A program made the position numbers and the translations under genes. DNA of 25,892 bases from RGIG3077 sp964490175 (GTDB lineage: Bacteria > Bacillota > Clostridia > Oscillospirales > Ruminococcaceae): the NCBI GenBank assembly GCA_964490175.1, contig CAZBAI010000023.1, positions 1-25,892 on the forward strand. The letters run 5' to 3'. Positions 1-7,290 of the stretch are shown one piece after another. Below the pieces are notes generated by a model that did no database searches, had not been told where the DNA came from, and saw nothing but the letters and a program-made list of their open reading frames with translations. Position 1 is the stretch's first letter, and each line of letters opens with the position of its first letter.

Positions 1-1363
1 TATTTTCCCTTCTTTCTGCAACTGTCTTAATATTTAAAAGGTGTTTAACGCCTACGTTATCGGAAACGCTGTTGCCGCCCCAAGAGCCGCAGCCCAACGT
101 GAGCGACGGAGCAAGCTTAAAGTTGTAAAGGTCGCCGATTCCGCCGTGAGATGACGGTGTGTTGACAAGAATACGGCAGGTTTTCATACGGGCGGCAAAT
201 TCGGCAAGCTTTTCCTTTTCGGTGATTTCGTTAAGGTAAATAGATGATGTGTGACCGTAGCCGCCGTCTGCCACGAGATGCTCTGCCTTAGAAAGTGCGT
301 CCTCAAAATCGTTTGCTTTATACATAGCAAGAACGGGACTGAGCTTTTCGTGAGCAAATTCTTCGGAAAGTTCGACGCTTTCAACCTCGCCTATGAGAAT
401 CTTTGTGCCGATAGGCACTTCAACGCCTGCAATTTCGGCGATTTTCGCTGCCGATTGACCGACGATTTTCGCATTTAAAGCACCGTTAATGATTATTGTT
501 TTGCGAACTTTTTCGGTTTCGGCAGGGCTTAAAAAGTAACAGCCGCGCATTGCAAATTCTTCCCTAACGGCGTCATAAACGCTTTTAAGCACGATTACAG
601 ACTGTTCCGAAGCGCAAATCATACCATTATCAAAAGTTTTGGAATGAATAATCGAATTTACGGCAAGAAGAATATCCGCCGATTCATCGATAATAGCAGG
701 TGTGTTTCCCGCACCTACGCCAAGGGCAGGTTTGCCGCTTGAATATGCCGCCTTGACCATTCCCGGTCCGCCTGTTGCGAGAATAATGTCAGCCTCTTTC
801 ATAACGGTGTTGGTCATTTCCAGCGAGGGAACGTCAATCCAGTCGATAATACCCTGCGGAGCGCCTGCCTCAACAGCCGCCTCAAGCACAAGCTTTGCTG
901 CGGCAATTGTTGAATTTTTAGCTCTCGGGTGAGGCGAAATAATAATCGCATTTCTTGTTTTCAAAGCGATAAGACATTTGAAAATCGCAGTTGACGTCGG
1001 GTTTGTCGTGGGGATAACCGCCGCAATAACACCGATAGGCTCGGCAATTTTTTTAATGCCGAAAGCGCAGTCCTCTTCGATTACGCCGCAGGTTTTTGTG
1101 TCTTTATAAGCATTGTAAATATATTCGGAGGCGTAGTTGTTTTTGATAACCTTATCCTCGACAATGCCCATTCCCGTTTCCTCAACCGCCATTTTCGCAA
1201 GCGGAATCCTTGCTTTGTTTGCGGCACTTGCGGCAGCCAAAAAGATTTTATCTACCTGTTGCTGTGAATAGGCGGAAAAAATTTTTTGAGCCTCCCTTGT
1301 GCGTGCAATAGCCTCGTTGAGCTTTTCCACGCTGTCTACGACCGTGTAATTGTTCTTGTCCAT
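1..1363 (-). CDS. adhE: AdhE, bifunctional acetaldehyde-CoA/alcohol dehydrogenase (N-terminal part, cut by window edge)
   Basis: The visible ~454 codons are the CoA-acylating aldehyde dehydrogenase half of AdhE, which reduces acetyl-CoA to acetaldehyde with NADH in the cytoplasm during fermentation. I translated it by hand from the ATG at 1363. A GGAGG (1371-1375) lies 7 nt upstream. The segment IPTTNPTSTAIFKC, the stretch ATGGPGMVKAAYSSGKP and the catalytic cysteine near residue 250 (in FDNGMICASEQS) are typical of the family. The last visible residues, NIKTVAERRE, match the linker that precedes the iron-dependent alcohol dehydrogenase half in bifunctional AdhE, so the gene very probably continues beyond the left edge. 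A stand-alone acetaldehyde dehydrogenase is less likely. It starts 11 nt after the rex stop codon and is probably co-transcribed with rex. Confidence 0.9.
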   Translation of the reverse strand, partial: MDKNNYTVVDSVEKLNEAIARTREAQKIFSAYSQQQVDKIFLAAASAANKARIPLAKMAVEETGMGIVEDKVIKNNYASEYIYNAYKDTKTCGVIEEDCAFGIKKIAEPIGVIAAVIPTTNPTSTAIFKCLIALKTRNAIIISPHPRAKNSTIAAAKLVLEAAVEAGAPQGIIDWIDVPSLEMTNTVMKEADIILATGGPGMVKAAYSSGKPALGVGAGNTPAIIDESADILLAVNSIIHSKTFDNGMICASEQSVIVLKSVYDAVREEFAMRGCYFLSPAETEKVRKTIIINGALNAKIVGQSAAKIAEIAGVEVPIGTKILIGEVESVELSEEFAHEKLSPVLAMYKANDFEDALSKAEHLVADGGYGHTSSIYLNEITEKEKLAEFAARMKTCRILVNTPSSHGGIGDLYNFKLAPSLTLGCGSWGGNSVSDNVGVKHLLNIKTVAERREN

Positions 1364-1374
1364 TTCATGTCCTC

Positions 1375-2001
1375 CTATTTTAATTTACATAATTGGTTGT
1401 TGAGATGCGCCAGCGAAAGCGCCAGGTTTTCATTTTGCAGCAATATCGAATCGGGAACCGACAGCCTGCACGGCGCAAAATTCCATATTGCCTTTATTCC
1501 GCTTTTTATCATAAGGTCACATATATCCTGAGCCGAGCTTTGGTCTACGGTTATGATGCCGAGGCAAATATTATTCTCTTTGCAAAATTCTTCAAACCGA
1601 TTCATCGGCAAAATCTCCGCCTTTTCCGTAAAACCGGCTGCATACTTGCTTGAATCAAATGCGGCTGTGATTTTTACGCCGTATTTTTTAAATTCGTCAT
1701 ATTGCAGCAACGCTCTGCCTAATCTGCCGGCTCCCACAAGCACAGCTTCTGTCAGCTTGTTATACCCCAAGGTATTTTCAAGCGTTTCGATAAGCTCTGC
1801 CGTCGAATAACCGAGCTTCGGTTTTCCCGAGTTGCTGACAGCGGCAAGGTCTTTTCTGACCAACACCTCGCCGAGCGACAGTTTTCTGGCAATTGCGGTA
1901 GCCGATATATACGGCGCTTTTTCGGGCGCAAGCTGTTTTAAAACCTCAAGATAGCTCGGAAGTCTGCCCAAAGTTGCCTTCGGTACAGAGTGATTTTCCA
2001 T
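1375..2001 (-). CDS. rex: Rex, redox-sensing transcriptional repressor
   Basis: Rex senses the NADH/NAD+ ratio and represses fermentation and NADH-reoxidation genes when NADH is low. The 208-residue length is normal. Residues ~1-75 form the winged helix (YISATAIARKLSLGEVLVRKDLAA carries the recognition helix). The Rossmann part starts at VLVGAGRLGRALL (GxGxxG type) and contains AAFDSSKYAAG and IITVDQSSAQDICDLMI. The C-terminal helix normally used for domain swapping is present. A GGAGG 7-11 nt upstream supports the ATG at 2001. adhE follows directly, and adhE is a classic Rex target in Clostridia. A matching operator lies about 150 bp upstream of this gene (2151-2168), so autoregulation of rex-adhE is the simplest reading. 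Confidence 0.93.
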   Translation of the reverse strand: MENHSVPKATLGRLPSYLEVLKQLAPEKAPYISATAIARKLSLGEVLVRKDLAAVSNSGKPKLGYSTAELIETLENTLGYNKLTEAVLVGAGRLGRALLQYDEFKKYGVKITAAFDSSKYAAGFTEKAEILPMNRFEEFCKENNICLGIITVDQSSAQDICDLMIKSGIKAIWNFAPCRLSVPDSILLQNENLALSLAHLNNQLCKLK

Positions 2002-2049
2002 CGACTTGCCTCCTTTATTTCAAGTTTGTCCGAATTCGGGCAATATTTT

Positions 2050-2069
2050 GCTTTGCTCCGATTTTAAAG
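2050..2069 (+). repeat. 20-bp motif shared with the repeats around the DUF11 gene
   Basis: The sequence GCTTTGCTCCGATTTTAAAG here is identical to 10728-10747, and its first 18 bases also match 11828-11845. It lies in the leader between the Rex operator and rex. No longer alignment to the full element is obvious, so this is a fragment or shared sub-motif. Confidence 0.6.
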
Positions 2070-2150
2070 TCTGCCTTTAAACCGCAGCAACGTCTGCTCG
2101 GATCGAAAAAAGGGGAATAACTCTATTTTTAATAAATAGTATTTCCGACT

Positions 2151-2168
2151 TCGTTATTATTTTAACAA
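2151..2168 (-). promoter_or_regulatory. Rex operator upstream of rex-adhE
   Basis: Read on the minus strand this is TTGTTAA-AATA-ATAACGA. It matches 12 of the 14 defined positions of the Rex consensus TTGTTAA-N4-TTAACAA known from Gram-positive bacteria. It is about 150 bp upstream of the rex start, and its left half could double as a -35 element (TTGTTA). The -10 element is unclear. Binding is inferred. Confidence 0.7.
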
Positions 2169-2242
2169 TAATTTTTGCTTTTGAAAATTCTTAAATCGGA
2201 TAACCGCTATTATCAATATCGATAACCCCTGTATCGATTGCA

Positions 2243-2291
2243 AAAAAGCCCAATCGCAAAGCAAATAATCAAGCTTTGGATTGGGCTTTTT
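2243..2291 (-). terminator. Terminator of the nad operon
   Basis: On the minus strand a 13-bp perfect stem (GATTGGGC plus flanking A/T pairs, arms 2279-2291 and 2243-2255) ends in a run of six T. It begins 5 nt after the stop codon of the LysR gene. It also separates this operon from rex. Confidence 0.8.
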
Positions 2292-2295
2292 CATT

Positions 2296-3216
2296 TTACA
2301 GATATTGTCTTTTGGATGCGCACAGCTCGGTGATAAACTGCCTGTCCAAGTTTGTCAGCTTATATCTGTTTTTATATATTAAAACATCTTTATAAATCTT
2401 GCTGTTGCCGCAGCATTTTTTCTGCACAAGACCGTATCGTGAAAGCAAATCGGTCGGCAACGGCGACACCCACATAAAGGTTTCATTGTTTTGGCAAAGC
2501 AAATCAAACTGGCTTGCTCTTTCAAACACGAAAATCCTGCGCTCGGTATTATCTTGCAGTTCTTCCTTTACGACCTTTGAAAGCGGCATTGACGGTACAT
2601 AAGGGTCTGCATGGGCAATTTCGATATAATCGGCAAGGTCTTCAAAACGGATTTCCTCACTTTTTGCCAGCATAGAGTTTTCGCTCATAAGCAGCACATA
2701 CGAAAACTCGGTTATCAATTCATAATGCAAGCCTTTTTCATCAAGCATTGATTTAAAATACCTGTCATAATTTTCGGCATAGCGTATAATACCGAGCTTA
2801 TAATCATGCTCTAATATATTGCGTATTGTGCGCTGTGAGTTGGTTTCCTTATAAAACAGCTCCGCCGGATATTTTTCAAGCGATTTTGAAAACCGTGCAA
2901 ACGCATCGGAAATATAGCTTGCACGGGGCACGGAAATTGAAAATTTTTGCTTTTTCGGCGAGCCGGTTTTATAAAAATTCTCCACCTCTTCAATCTGGGT
3001 GAGAATACCCTTTGCGAGATTTATAAACTCTTCGCCCTCGGGGGTGAGCTTCATGCCGTTTTGCGCACGTTCAAATATGGTAATGCCCAAATCGCTTTCA
3101 AGCTCTTTTATAGAGCGGCTGATATTCGGCGCCGCAATAAGCAATGACTGCGAAGCCTTGCTCAGCGAACCTGCCTTTGCAACCTCCAGTGCGTGCTTCA
3201 TATGCAACAAATTCAT
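2296..3216 (-). CDS. LysR-family transcriptional regulator
   Basis: This 306-residue protein has the standard LysR layout. An N-terminal winged helix-turn-helix (residues ~1-60, with LEVAKAGSLSKASQSL and the recognition segment NISRSIKELESDLG followed by LFER-like IFERAQNGMKLTPEG) is joined by a linker helix to a substrate-binding effector domain (about 90-300). The effector is not identifiable from sequence. It is the last gene of the nad operon, 28 nt after niaR and just before the terminator, so it is likely co-transcribed with NAD synthesis genes. LysR genes often act on a divergent neighbour, but no divergent gene is present here. A role in NAD or redox control is only suggested by position. 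Confidence 0.85.
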   Translation of the reverse strand: MNLLHMKHALEVAKAGSLSKASQSLLIAAPNISRSIKELESDLGITIFERAQNGMKLTPEGEEFINLAKGILTQIEEVENFYKTGSPKKQKFSISVPRASYISDAFARFSKSLEKYPAELFYKETNSQRTIRNILEHDYKLGIIRYAENYDRYFKSMLDEKGLHYELITEFSYVLLMSENSMLAKSEEIRFEDLADYIEIAHADPYVPSMPLSKVVKEELQDNTERRIFVFERASQFDLLCQNNETFMWVSPLPTDLLSRYGLVQKKCCGNSKIYKDVLIYKNRYKLTNLDRQFITELCASKRQYL

Positions 3217-3244
3217 TTATTTCACATCCCGTTCTTCATGCGCT

Positions 3245-3751
3245 TTATTTAACAAGATAGCCTTTTTCGTCAAGTGCCGAAACGATTTTATCAAGTGTGC
3301 TTTCAGACTGCGCCGTGATTGTGTGGTAGTGATATCCGCAAGTTAAATTCATAAGTTCAACCGATTTTCCGCTGGTTATATTGCAAACAAATTCTTCTAC
3401 GTCATTTTGGGAAAATATATCAAGCTTTGCTTTGATTTTTCCGTACACCTTATGATTTACAAAAACATCCGTTACATTTCCGCCGAGCGTTACGATAAGG
3501 CTAAGCTCGTCAAACGTTTGTTCGGAAGTGTGCCGGCATTTTATCACCCTTTCCGGATAGGGCGATTTTTTTATCATATATCCCGTATGCGTTGAAGCTA
3601 TGTCATAACCCTCGCATTTTAGTGCGGCAATATCACGCACTATTATCTGGCGTGATGCGCCGAGCCTTTGCGAAAGACTATCCCCGGTTATCGGTTTGTC
3701 ACTTGACAGCAAAAGTGCGGCAATTTCCTTTCTTCGCTGCTGCGGATTCAC
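3245..3751 (-). CDS. niaR: NiaR-type repressor of NAD/niacin genes
   Basis: This 168-residue protein has an HTH_11 domain (residues ~5-60, with ITGDSLSQRLGASRQIIVRDIAAL) followed by a 3H domain. The histidines that name the domain are visible in CRHTSEQTFDEL, VNHKVYG and CGYHYHTI. The family (B. subtilis YrxA/NiaR, Thermotoga NiaR) binds nicotinic acid as co-repressor and a divalent metal, and represses NAD synthesis or niacin uptake. The start is GTG at 3751, chosen because GGAGG sits 7 nt upstream and no better ATG is available. It follows nadC by 12 nt, inside the operon it presumably controls, which implies feedback on its own transcript. Confidence 0.9.
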   Translation of the reverse strand: MNPQQRRKEIAALLLSSDKPITGDSLSQRLGASRQIIVRDIAALKCEGYDIASTHTGYMIKKSPYPERVIKCRHTSEQTFDELSLIVTLGGNVTDVFVNHKVYGKIKAKLDIFSQNDVEEFVCNITSGKSVELMNLTCGYHYHTITAQSESTLDKIVSALDEKGYLVK

Positions 3752-3763
3752 TTTCTTTCCTCC

Positions 3764-4615
3764 TCATATAGCATGAAGATTTTTGAGCGAAAGGTCGAGA
3801 ATCGGCGCAGAATGAGTTAAAGCGCCGCTGGAAATATAGTCAACGCCGATGCCGACAAGCGCTTTGATATTTTCCTTTGTAACATTGCCGCTGCATTCGA
3901 TTTCCGCTTTACCTTTTGCAAGCGATACTGCGGTTTTCATATCCTCAATACTCATATTATCAAGCATAATTATATCGGCTCCGGCTTCAAGCGCTTGACA
4001 AAACATATCAAGATTTTCAACCTCAATTTCGATTTTGCGAACAAACGGCGCATATTCCTTTGCCATTTTAACGGCGTTTGCAACGCTTCCCGCCGCACCG
4101 ATATGGTTATCCTTCAAAAGTATCCCATCGCTTAAATTATACCTGTGATTAAATCCGCCGCCGACCGTTACGGCATATTTTTCAAAAATGCGCATATTCG
4201 GCGTGGTTTTGCGTGTATCAAGCAATTTTGTGCCCGTATTTTTCAAAAGGGCGGCAATGCTATTGGTATATGTTGCAATTCCGCTCATACGCTGCAAATA
4301 ATTGAGCGCCGTTCTCTCACCCGAAAGCAAAACCCTGATATCTCCCTTGACCGTGCCGAGCAATTGCCCCGATTTAACATTAGCGCCGTCGCTTACAAGC
4401 ATTTCAAATTCGGTTTTTCCGTCAAGAAGCTCAAAAACTCTTTTAAAAACGCCAAGTCCGGCAACGATTCCGTCTTGCTTGCAAATCAGCTCAACCTGAC
4501 CTTGGCAAAACTTTCGCATAACCGAATTTGTTGTAATATCTTCACTTGTAATATCCTCACGCAGAGCGCTTAAAATATATGTGTCTGCATTAAGCAGCAT
4601 TGTAATTTCGTTCAT
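3764..4615 (-). CDS. nadC: NadC, nicotinate-nucleotide pyrophosphorylase (carboxylating)
   Basis: NadC converts quinolinate and PRPP to nicotinate mononucleotide, CO2 and pyrophosphate, the third step of de novo NAD synthesis. The 283-residue length is normal. The phosphoribosyltransferase signature is clear: LLDTRKTTPNMRIFEKYAV followed by GGGFNHRYNLSDGILLKDNHI, with the basic residues that bind quinolinate and PRPP. The C-terminal barrel strands IEIEVENLDMFCQAL, DIIMLDNMS, IECSGNVT and GVDYISSGALTHS follow in order. Its ATG overlaps the nadB stop by four bases (ATGA at 4612-4615), indicating translational coupling. An AAGGAG lies upstream inside nadB. Confidence 0.95.
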   Translation of the reverse strand: MNEITMLLNADTYILSALREDITSEDITTNSVMRKFCQGQVELICKQDGIVAGLGVFKRVFELLDGKTEFEMLVSDGANVKSGQLLGTVKGDIRVLLSGERTALNYLQRMSGIATYTNSIAALLKNTGTKLLDTRKTTPNMRIFEKYAVTVGGGFNHRYNLSDGILLKDNHIGAAGSVANAVKMAKEYAPFVRKIEIEVENLDMFCQALEAGADIIMLDNMSIEDMKTAVSLAKGKAEIECSGNVTKENIKALVGIGVDYISSGALTHSAPILDLSLKNLHAI

Positions 4616-5880
4616 TTTCCGTTTTTCTCCTTTTCGATTTCGTCAAGAACGGTTTTTCTGTATTCTGCCTCGCAGTTTTCGTAAAGCGCCGTGTTTATGC
4701 TCGGCAAATCGCACACAAGCTTTGAATAGCTCTTTGTTATATCATCGGCACACCTTGCGGCAAACACAAGACTTTCAAGCAATGAATTACTTGCAAGACG
4801 GTTTTTGCCGTGCACGCCGTTGCAAGCGGTTTCGCCTACGGCGTAAAGCCTTTCCATAGAGGTCTTGCTCTGCGAATTTACATCAATTCCGCCCATAAAA
4901 TAATGCTGTGAAGGCACAACGGGAATAGGCTCTTTAGTTACGTCATAGCCCTTTTCGAGGCAGTGCTCATATATATTCGGAAAATGCGACTTTATTTCAT
5001 CTTCCGATATCGGCGCAAGCGAGAGATGCACATACGGCATATCATCTTTTTTCATCTGTTTATATATAGCTTCGGCAACAACATCTCTGGGCAAAAGCTC
5101 ATCTACAAAGCGGTTTGAGTTTTTATCCAAAAGCACGGCGCCCTCACCTCTTACCGATTCCGATATCAAAAATTCTCTTCCCTTTTCCTTAGTATAAAGC
5201 GTTGTCGGGTGGATTTGAATATAATCGATATTTTTCAAAGCAACACCGTGATTTAAAGCAATTGCAAGTGCGTCACCGGTTAGGTGCTCAAAATTTGTCG
5301 AATGAGCGTAAAGTCCGCCGATGCCGCCGGTTGCCATAACGGTATAATCGGCTTGAATCGTTTTAATTTCGCCGTTTTGATTCTTATAAACAACACCTGC
5401 GCATTCGCCTTGATTTTCAATAATATCAACCATGGTGCAGTTTTCAAAAATTTCCGCATTTTCAAGCTCTTTAACCTTATTCAACAGCTTTGAGGTGATT
5501 TCTTTACCCGTTTCATCTTCGTGAAAAAGAATCCTCGGTTTTGAGTGCGCACCCTCCTTGGTATAGACATATTCGCCGTTTTCCTTGTGAAAATCGACCC
5601 CTATCGATATAAGCTCGTTTATCACATTGCGTGATGAAGATATCATGATATCAACCGAAGTTTTGTTGTTTTCATAGTGACCGGCACGCATTGTATCCTC
5701 AAAATACGAATCGTAATCGCTTTCATCACGCAGAACGCATATGCCGCCCTGTGCAAGAAACGAATCGCTTTTATCGGCTTCCTTTTTTGTAATAATGACT
5801 ATTTTTTTCCCTTGCGGCAGTTTAAGTGCGCAATAAAGCCCGCTCACTCCGCTGCCGACAATTACAACATCTGTTCTCAT
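4612..5880 (-). CDS. nadB: NadB, L-aspartate oxidase
   Basis: NadB oxidises L-aspartate to iminoaspartate, which NadA condenses with dihydroxyacetone phosphate. The FAD-binding motif VVIVGSGVSGLYCALKLP is at the N-terminus. DSFLAQGGICVL, the IQIHPTTLY segment, SVRGEGAVLLD, HYFMGGIDV and GENRLA-like GKNRLASNSLLESLVFAAR are all in place. At 422 residues it is shorter than the ~540 of E. coli NadB. The C-terminal helical domain is cut back, as commonly seen in clostridial NadB proteins, and I see no frameshift. In anaerobes of this kind fumarate rather than oxygen is the likely electron acceptor (family knowledge). It sits between nadA and nadC. Confidence 0.94.
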   Translation of the reverse strand: MRTDVVIVGSGVSGLYCALKLPQGKKIVIITKKEADKSDSFLAQGGICVLRDESDYDSYFEDTMRAGHYENNKTSVDIMISSSRNVINELISIGVDFHKENGEYVYTKEGAHSKPRILFHEDETGKEITSKLLNKVKELENAEIFENCTMVDIIENQGECAGVVYKNQNGEIKTIQADYTVMATGGIGGLYAHSTNFEHLTGDALAIALNHGVALKNIDYIQIHPTTLYTKEKGREFLISESVRGEGAVLLDKNSNRFVDELLPRDVVAEAIYKQMKKDDMPYVHLSLAPISEDEIKSHFPNIYEHCLEKGYDVTKEPIPVVPSQHYFMGGIDVNSQSKTSMERLYAVGETACNGVHGKNRLASNSLLESLVFAARCADDITKSYSKLVCDLPSINTALYENCEAEYRKTVLDEIEKEKNGK

Positions 5881-5891
5881 AAATACCCCGT

Positions 5892-6806
5892 TTATTTTTC
5901 AGCCAGCTCAAGCATACGGTTAAGCGGTGCGGCTGCCCTTTTTATTGTGCTTTCGTCAACAATTATTTCGTTAGTTTCGTTTTCAAGCACTTTCAATATT
6001 TTGTCAACGGTGTTCAGCTTCATATCATTGCAGCAAAGCTCATTTGAAGCAAAATAAAACCTTTTCGATGGGTTTTTCTTTTTCAGCTCAAAGCCTACTC
6101 CGATTTCGGTGCAAATTATAAATTCATCGCAATCGCTTTTGTTTGCAAATGCGATTATATCGGCTGTACTTCCGACAAAATCGGACATTTCCAAAATTTG
6201 ACTTTGGCATTCCGGGTGCGTCAGCACAAGCGCTTTCGGGTATTTTTCTTTGGCAAAGCGCACATTATCAACGCTAAGCGCATTATGAATGGGGCAGCAG
6301 CCGTCGTTGAGTATGATATTTTTATCGGGAAGCTGCCGAGCTACATATCTGCCCAAATTCTTGTCCGGAATAAAGAAAATGTTTTTATTTTCAAGCGCCT
6401 TTACGATTTTCACGGCGTTTGACGAAGTTACGCAGACATCGCTTTGGCATTTGAGTGCAGCGGTTGAATTTACATAGCATACAACCGCAAGGTCATCATA
6501 CTTATCACGAAGCTCGTTAATTTTTTCAACCTGAGCCATATGCGCCATAGCGCAGTCGGCGTTGATATCCGGCATGAGCACCTTTTTTTTAGGATTGAGG
6601 ATTTTCACGCTTTCGCCCATGAAATTAACGCCGCAAAACACAACAATGTCGGCGCTCTCGGATTTTACACGCTTTGCCAAATAATACGAATCGCCGACAA
6701 AATCGGCGATTTGCTGTGCTTTATCCGGTGCGTAATAATGTGCGGCTATAATTGCGTTTTTGTTAATTTTCAGCTTTTCGATTTTTCCGAAAATTTCTTC
6801 ATTCAT
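5892..6806 (-). CDS. nadA: NadA, quinolinate synthase
   Basis: NadA is a [4Fe-4S] enzyme that condenses iminoaspartate with dihydroxyacetone phosphate to quinolinate. From the ATG at 6806 the protein has 304 residues, the usual size. The three cluster cysteines expected for the family can be placed at C85 (DINADCAMA), C171 (GCCPIH) and C259 (LCCNDMK). The substrate-binding AAHYYAP and CYVNSTAALK segments are present. A longer reading frame begins at 6911, but that start would lie inside the -35 element of the operon promoter, so I use 6806. The ribosome binding site is weak (GAGCGAG). It is the first gene of the nadABC-niaR-lysR operon. Confidence 0.94.
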   Translation of the reverse strand: MNEEIFGKIEKLKINKNAIIAAHYYAPDKAQQIADFVGDSYYLAKRVKSESADIVVFCGVNFMGESVKILNPKKKVLMPDINADCAMAHMAQVEKINELRDKYDDLAVVCYVNSTAALKCQSDVCVTSSNAVKIVKALENKNIFFIPDKNLGRYVARQLPDKNIILNDGCCPIHNALSVDNVRFAKEKYPKALVLTHPECQSQILEMSDFVGSTADIIAFANKSDCDEFIICTEIGVGFELKKKNPSKRFYFASNELCCNDMKLNTVDKILKVLENETNEIIVDESTIKRAAAPLNRMLELAEK

Positions 6807-6852
6807 AATAACTCGCTCTTTTTCTGTGATATTTTTGCCGATATTAACGGCG

Positions 6853-6870
6853 ATAACATACATAACATAC
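6853..6870. promoter_or_regulatory. Tandem 9-bp repeat just after the nadA transcription start
   Basis: ATAACATAC occurs twice head to tail on the plus strand (6853-6861 and 6862-6870), immediately downstream of the predicted transcription start near 6876. This is a good position for a repressor such as NiaR to block initiation or early elongation. I do not know that it matches a published NiaR motif, so the assignment is inference. Confidence 0.35.
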
Positions 6871-6882
6871 GCCTTTTCACAC

Positions 6883-6911
6883 ATTGTAGCACATATATTC
6901 ACATCTGTCAA
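6883..6911 (-). promoter_or_regulatory. Promoter of the nad operon
   Basis: On the minus strand TTGACA (6911-6906), a 17-bp spacer and TACAAT (6888-6883) form a near-consensus sigma-A promoter about 80 nt upstream of the nadA start codon. Confidence 0.8.
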
Positions 6912-7055
6912 GTTATCTGTAAACCCCGAAATTTAAGAAAAGCGCCGAAAAATTACAAATAAGTTTTTTTAAAAATGTATATGCTAAAATGAGGTAAATC
7001 AAAAACGAAAAAATCCCAGCCGAGATGAATAGCGTTGTAACACGGCATGATAAAA

Positions 7056-7190
7056 AACGCATTTTGCAGCAGAGTATTTAAAGATTAAGGCTTTTTGCCA
7101 AATGGTATATACCGTTTGACAAAAAGCCTTTTGTATATCAAACCGACGGCAAAATTTACGCTGATTTTACGATTTATACAATATATATCG
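7056..7190 (+). repeat. Dispersed ~135-bp noncoding repeat, copy 1
   Basis: This segment aligns without gaps to 24459-24593, in the same orientation, with about 10 differences. Its centre is a 44-bp near-perfect palindrome (7087-7130; arms begin AAGGCTTTTTG, middle GGTATATACC) that is identical in both copies, while the right flank has most of the changes. It lies between the nad operon promoter and the 3' end of the lipoprotein gene. The palindrome could act as a terminator for that minus-strand gene, though its T-run is poor in that direction. The remaining DNA from 6912 to 7290 shows no gene. Confidence 0.85.
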
Positions 7191-7290
7191 CTGTGTGGTT
7201 GTTTAAAAAATGCCGAATTTAAATCTTTGCAATATATTTCACGCTCGACTTAAAAGTGCAAGCCAAAATATGTGTGTTCGTCAAATCTTG

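Noticed and set aside
6807..6911. N-terminal extension of NadA
   Set aside because: It would begin inside the -35 element of the nad promoter, and family proteins start near MNEEIFGKI.
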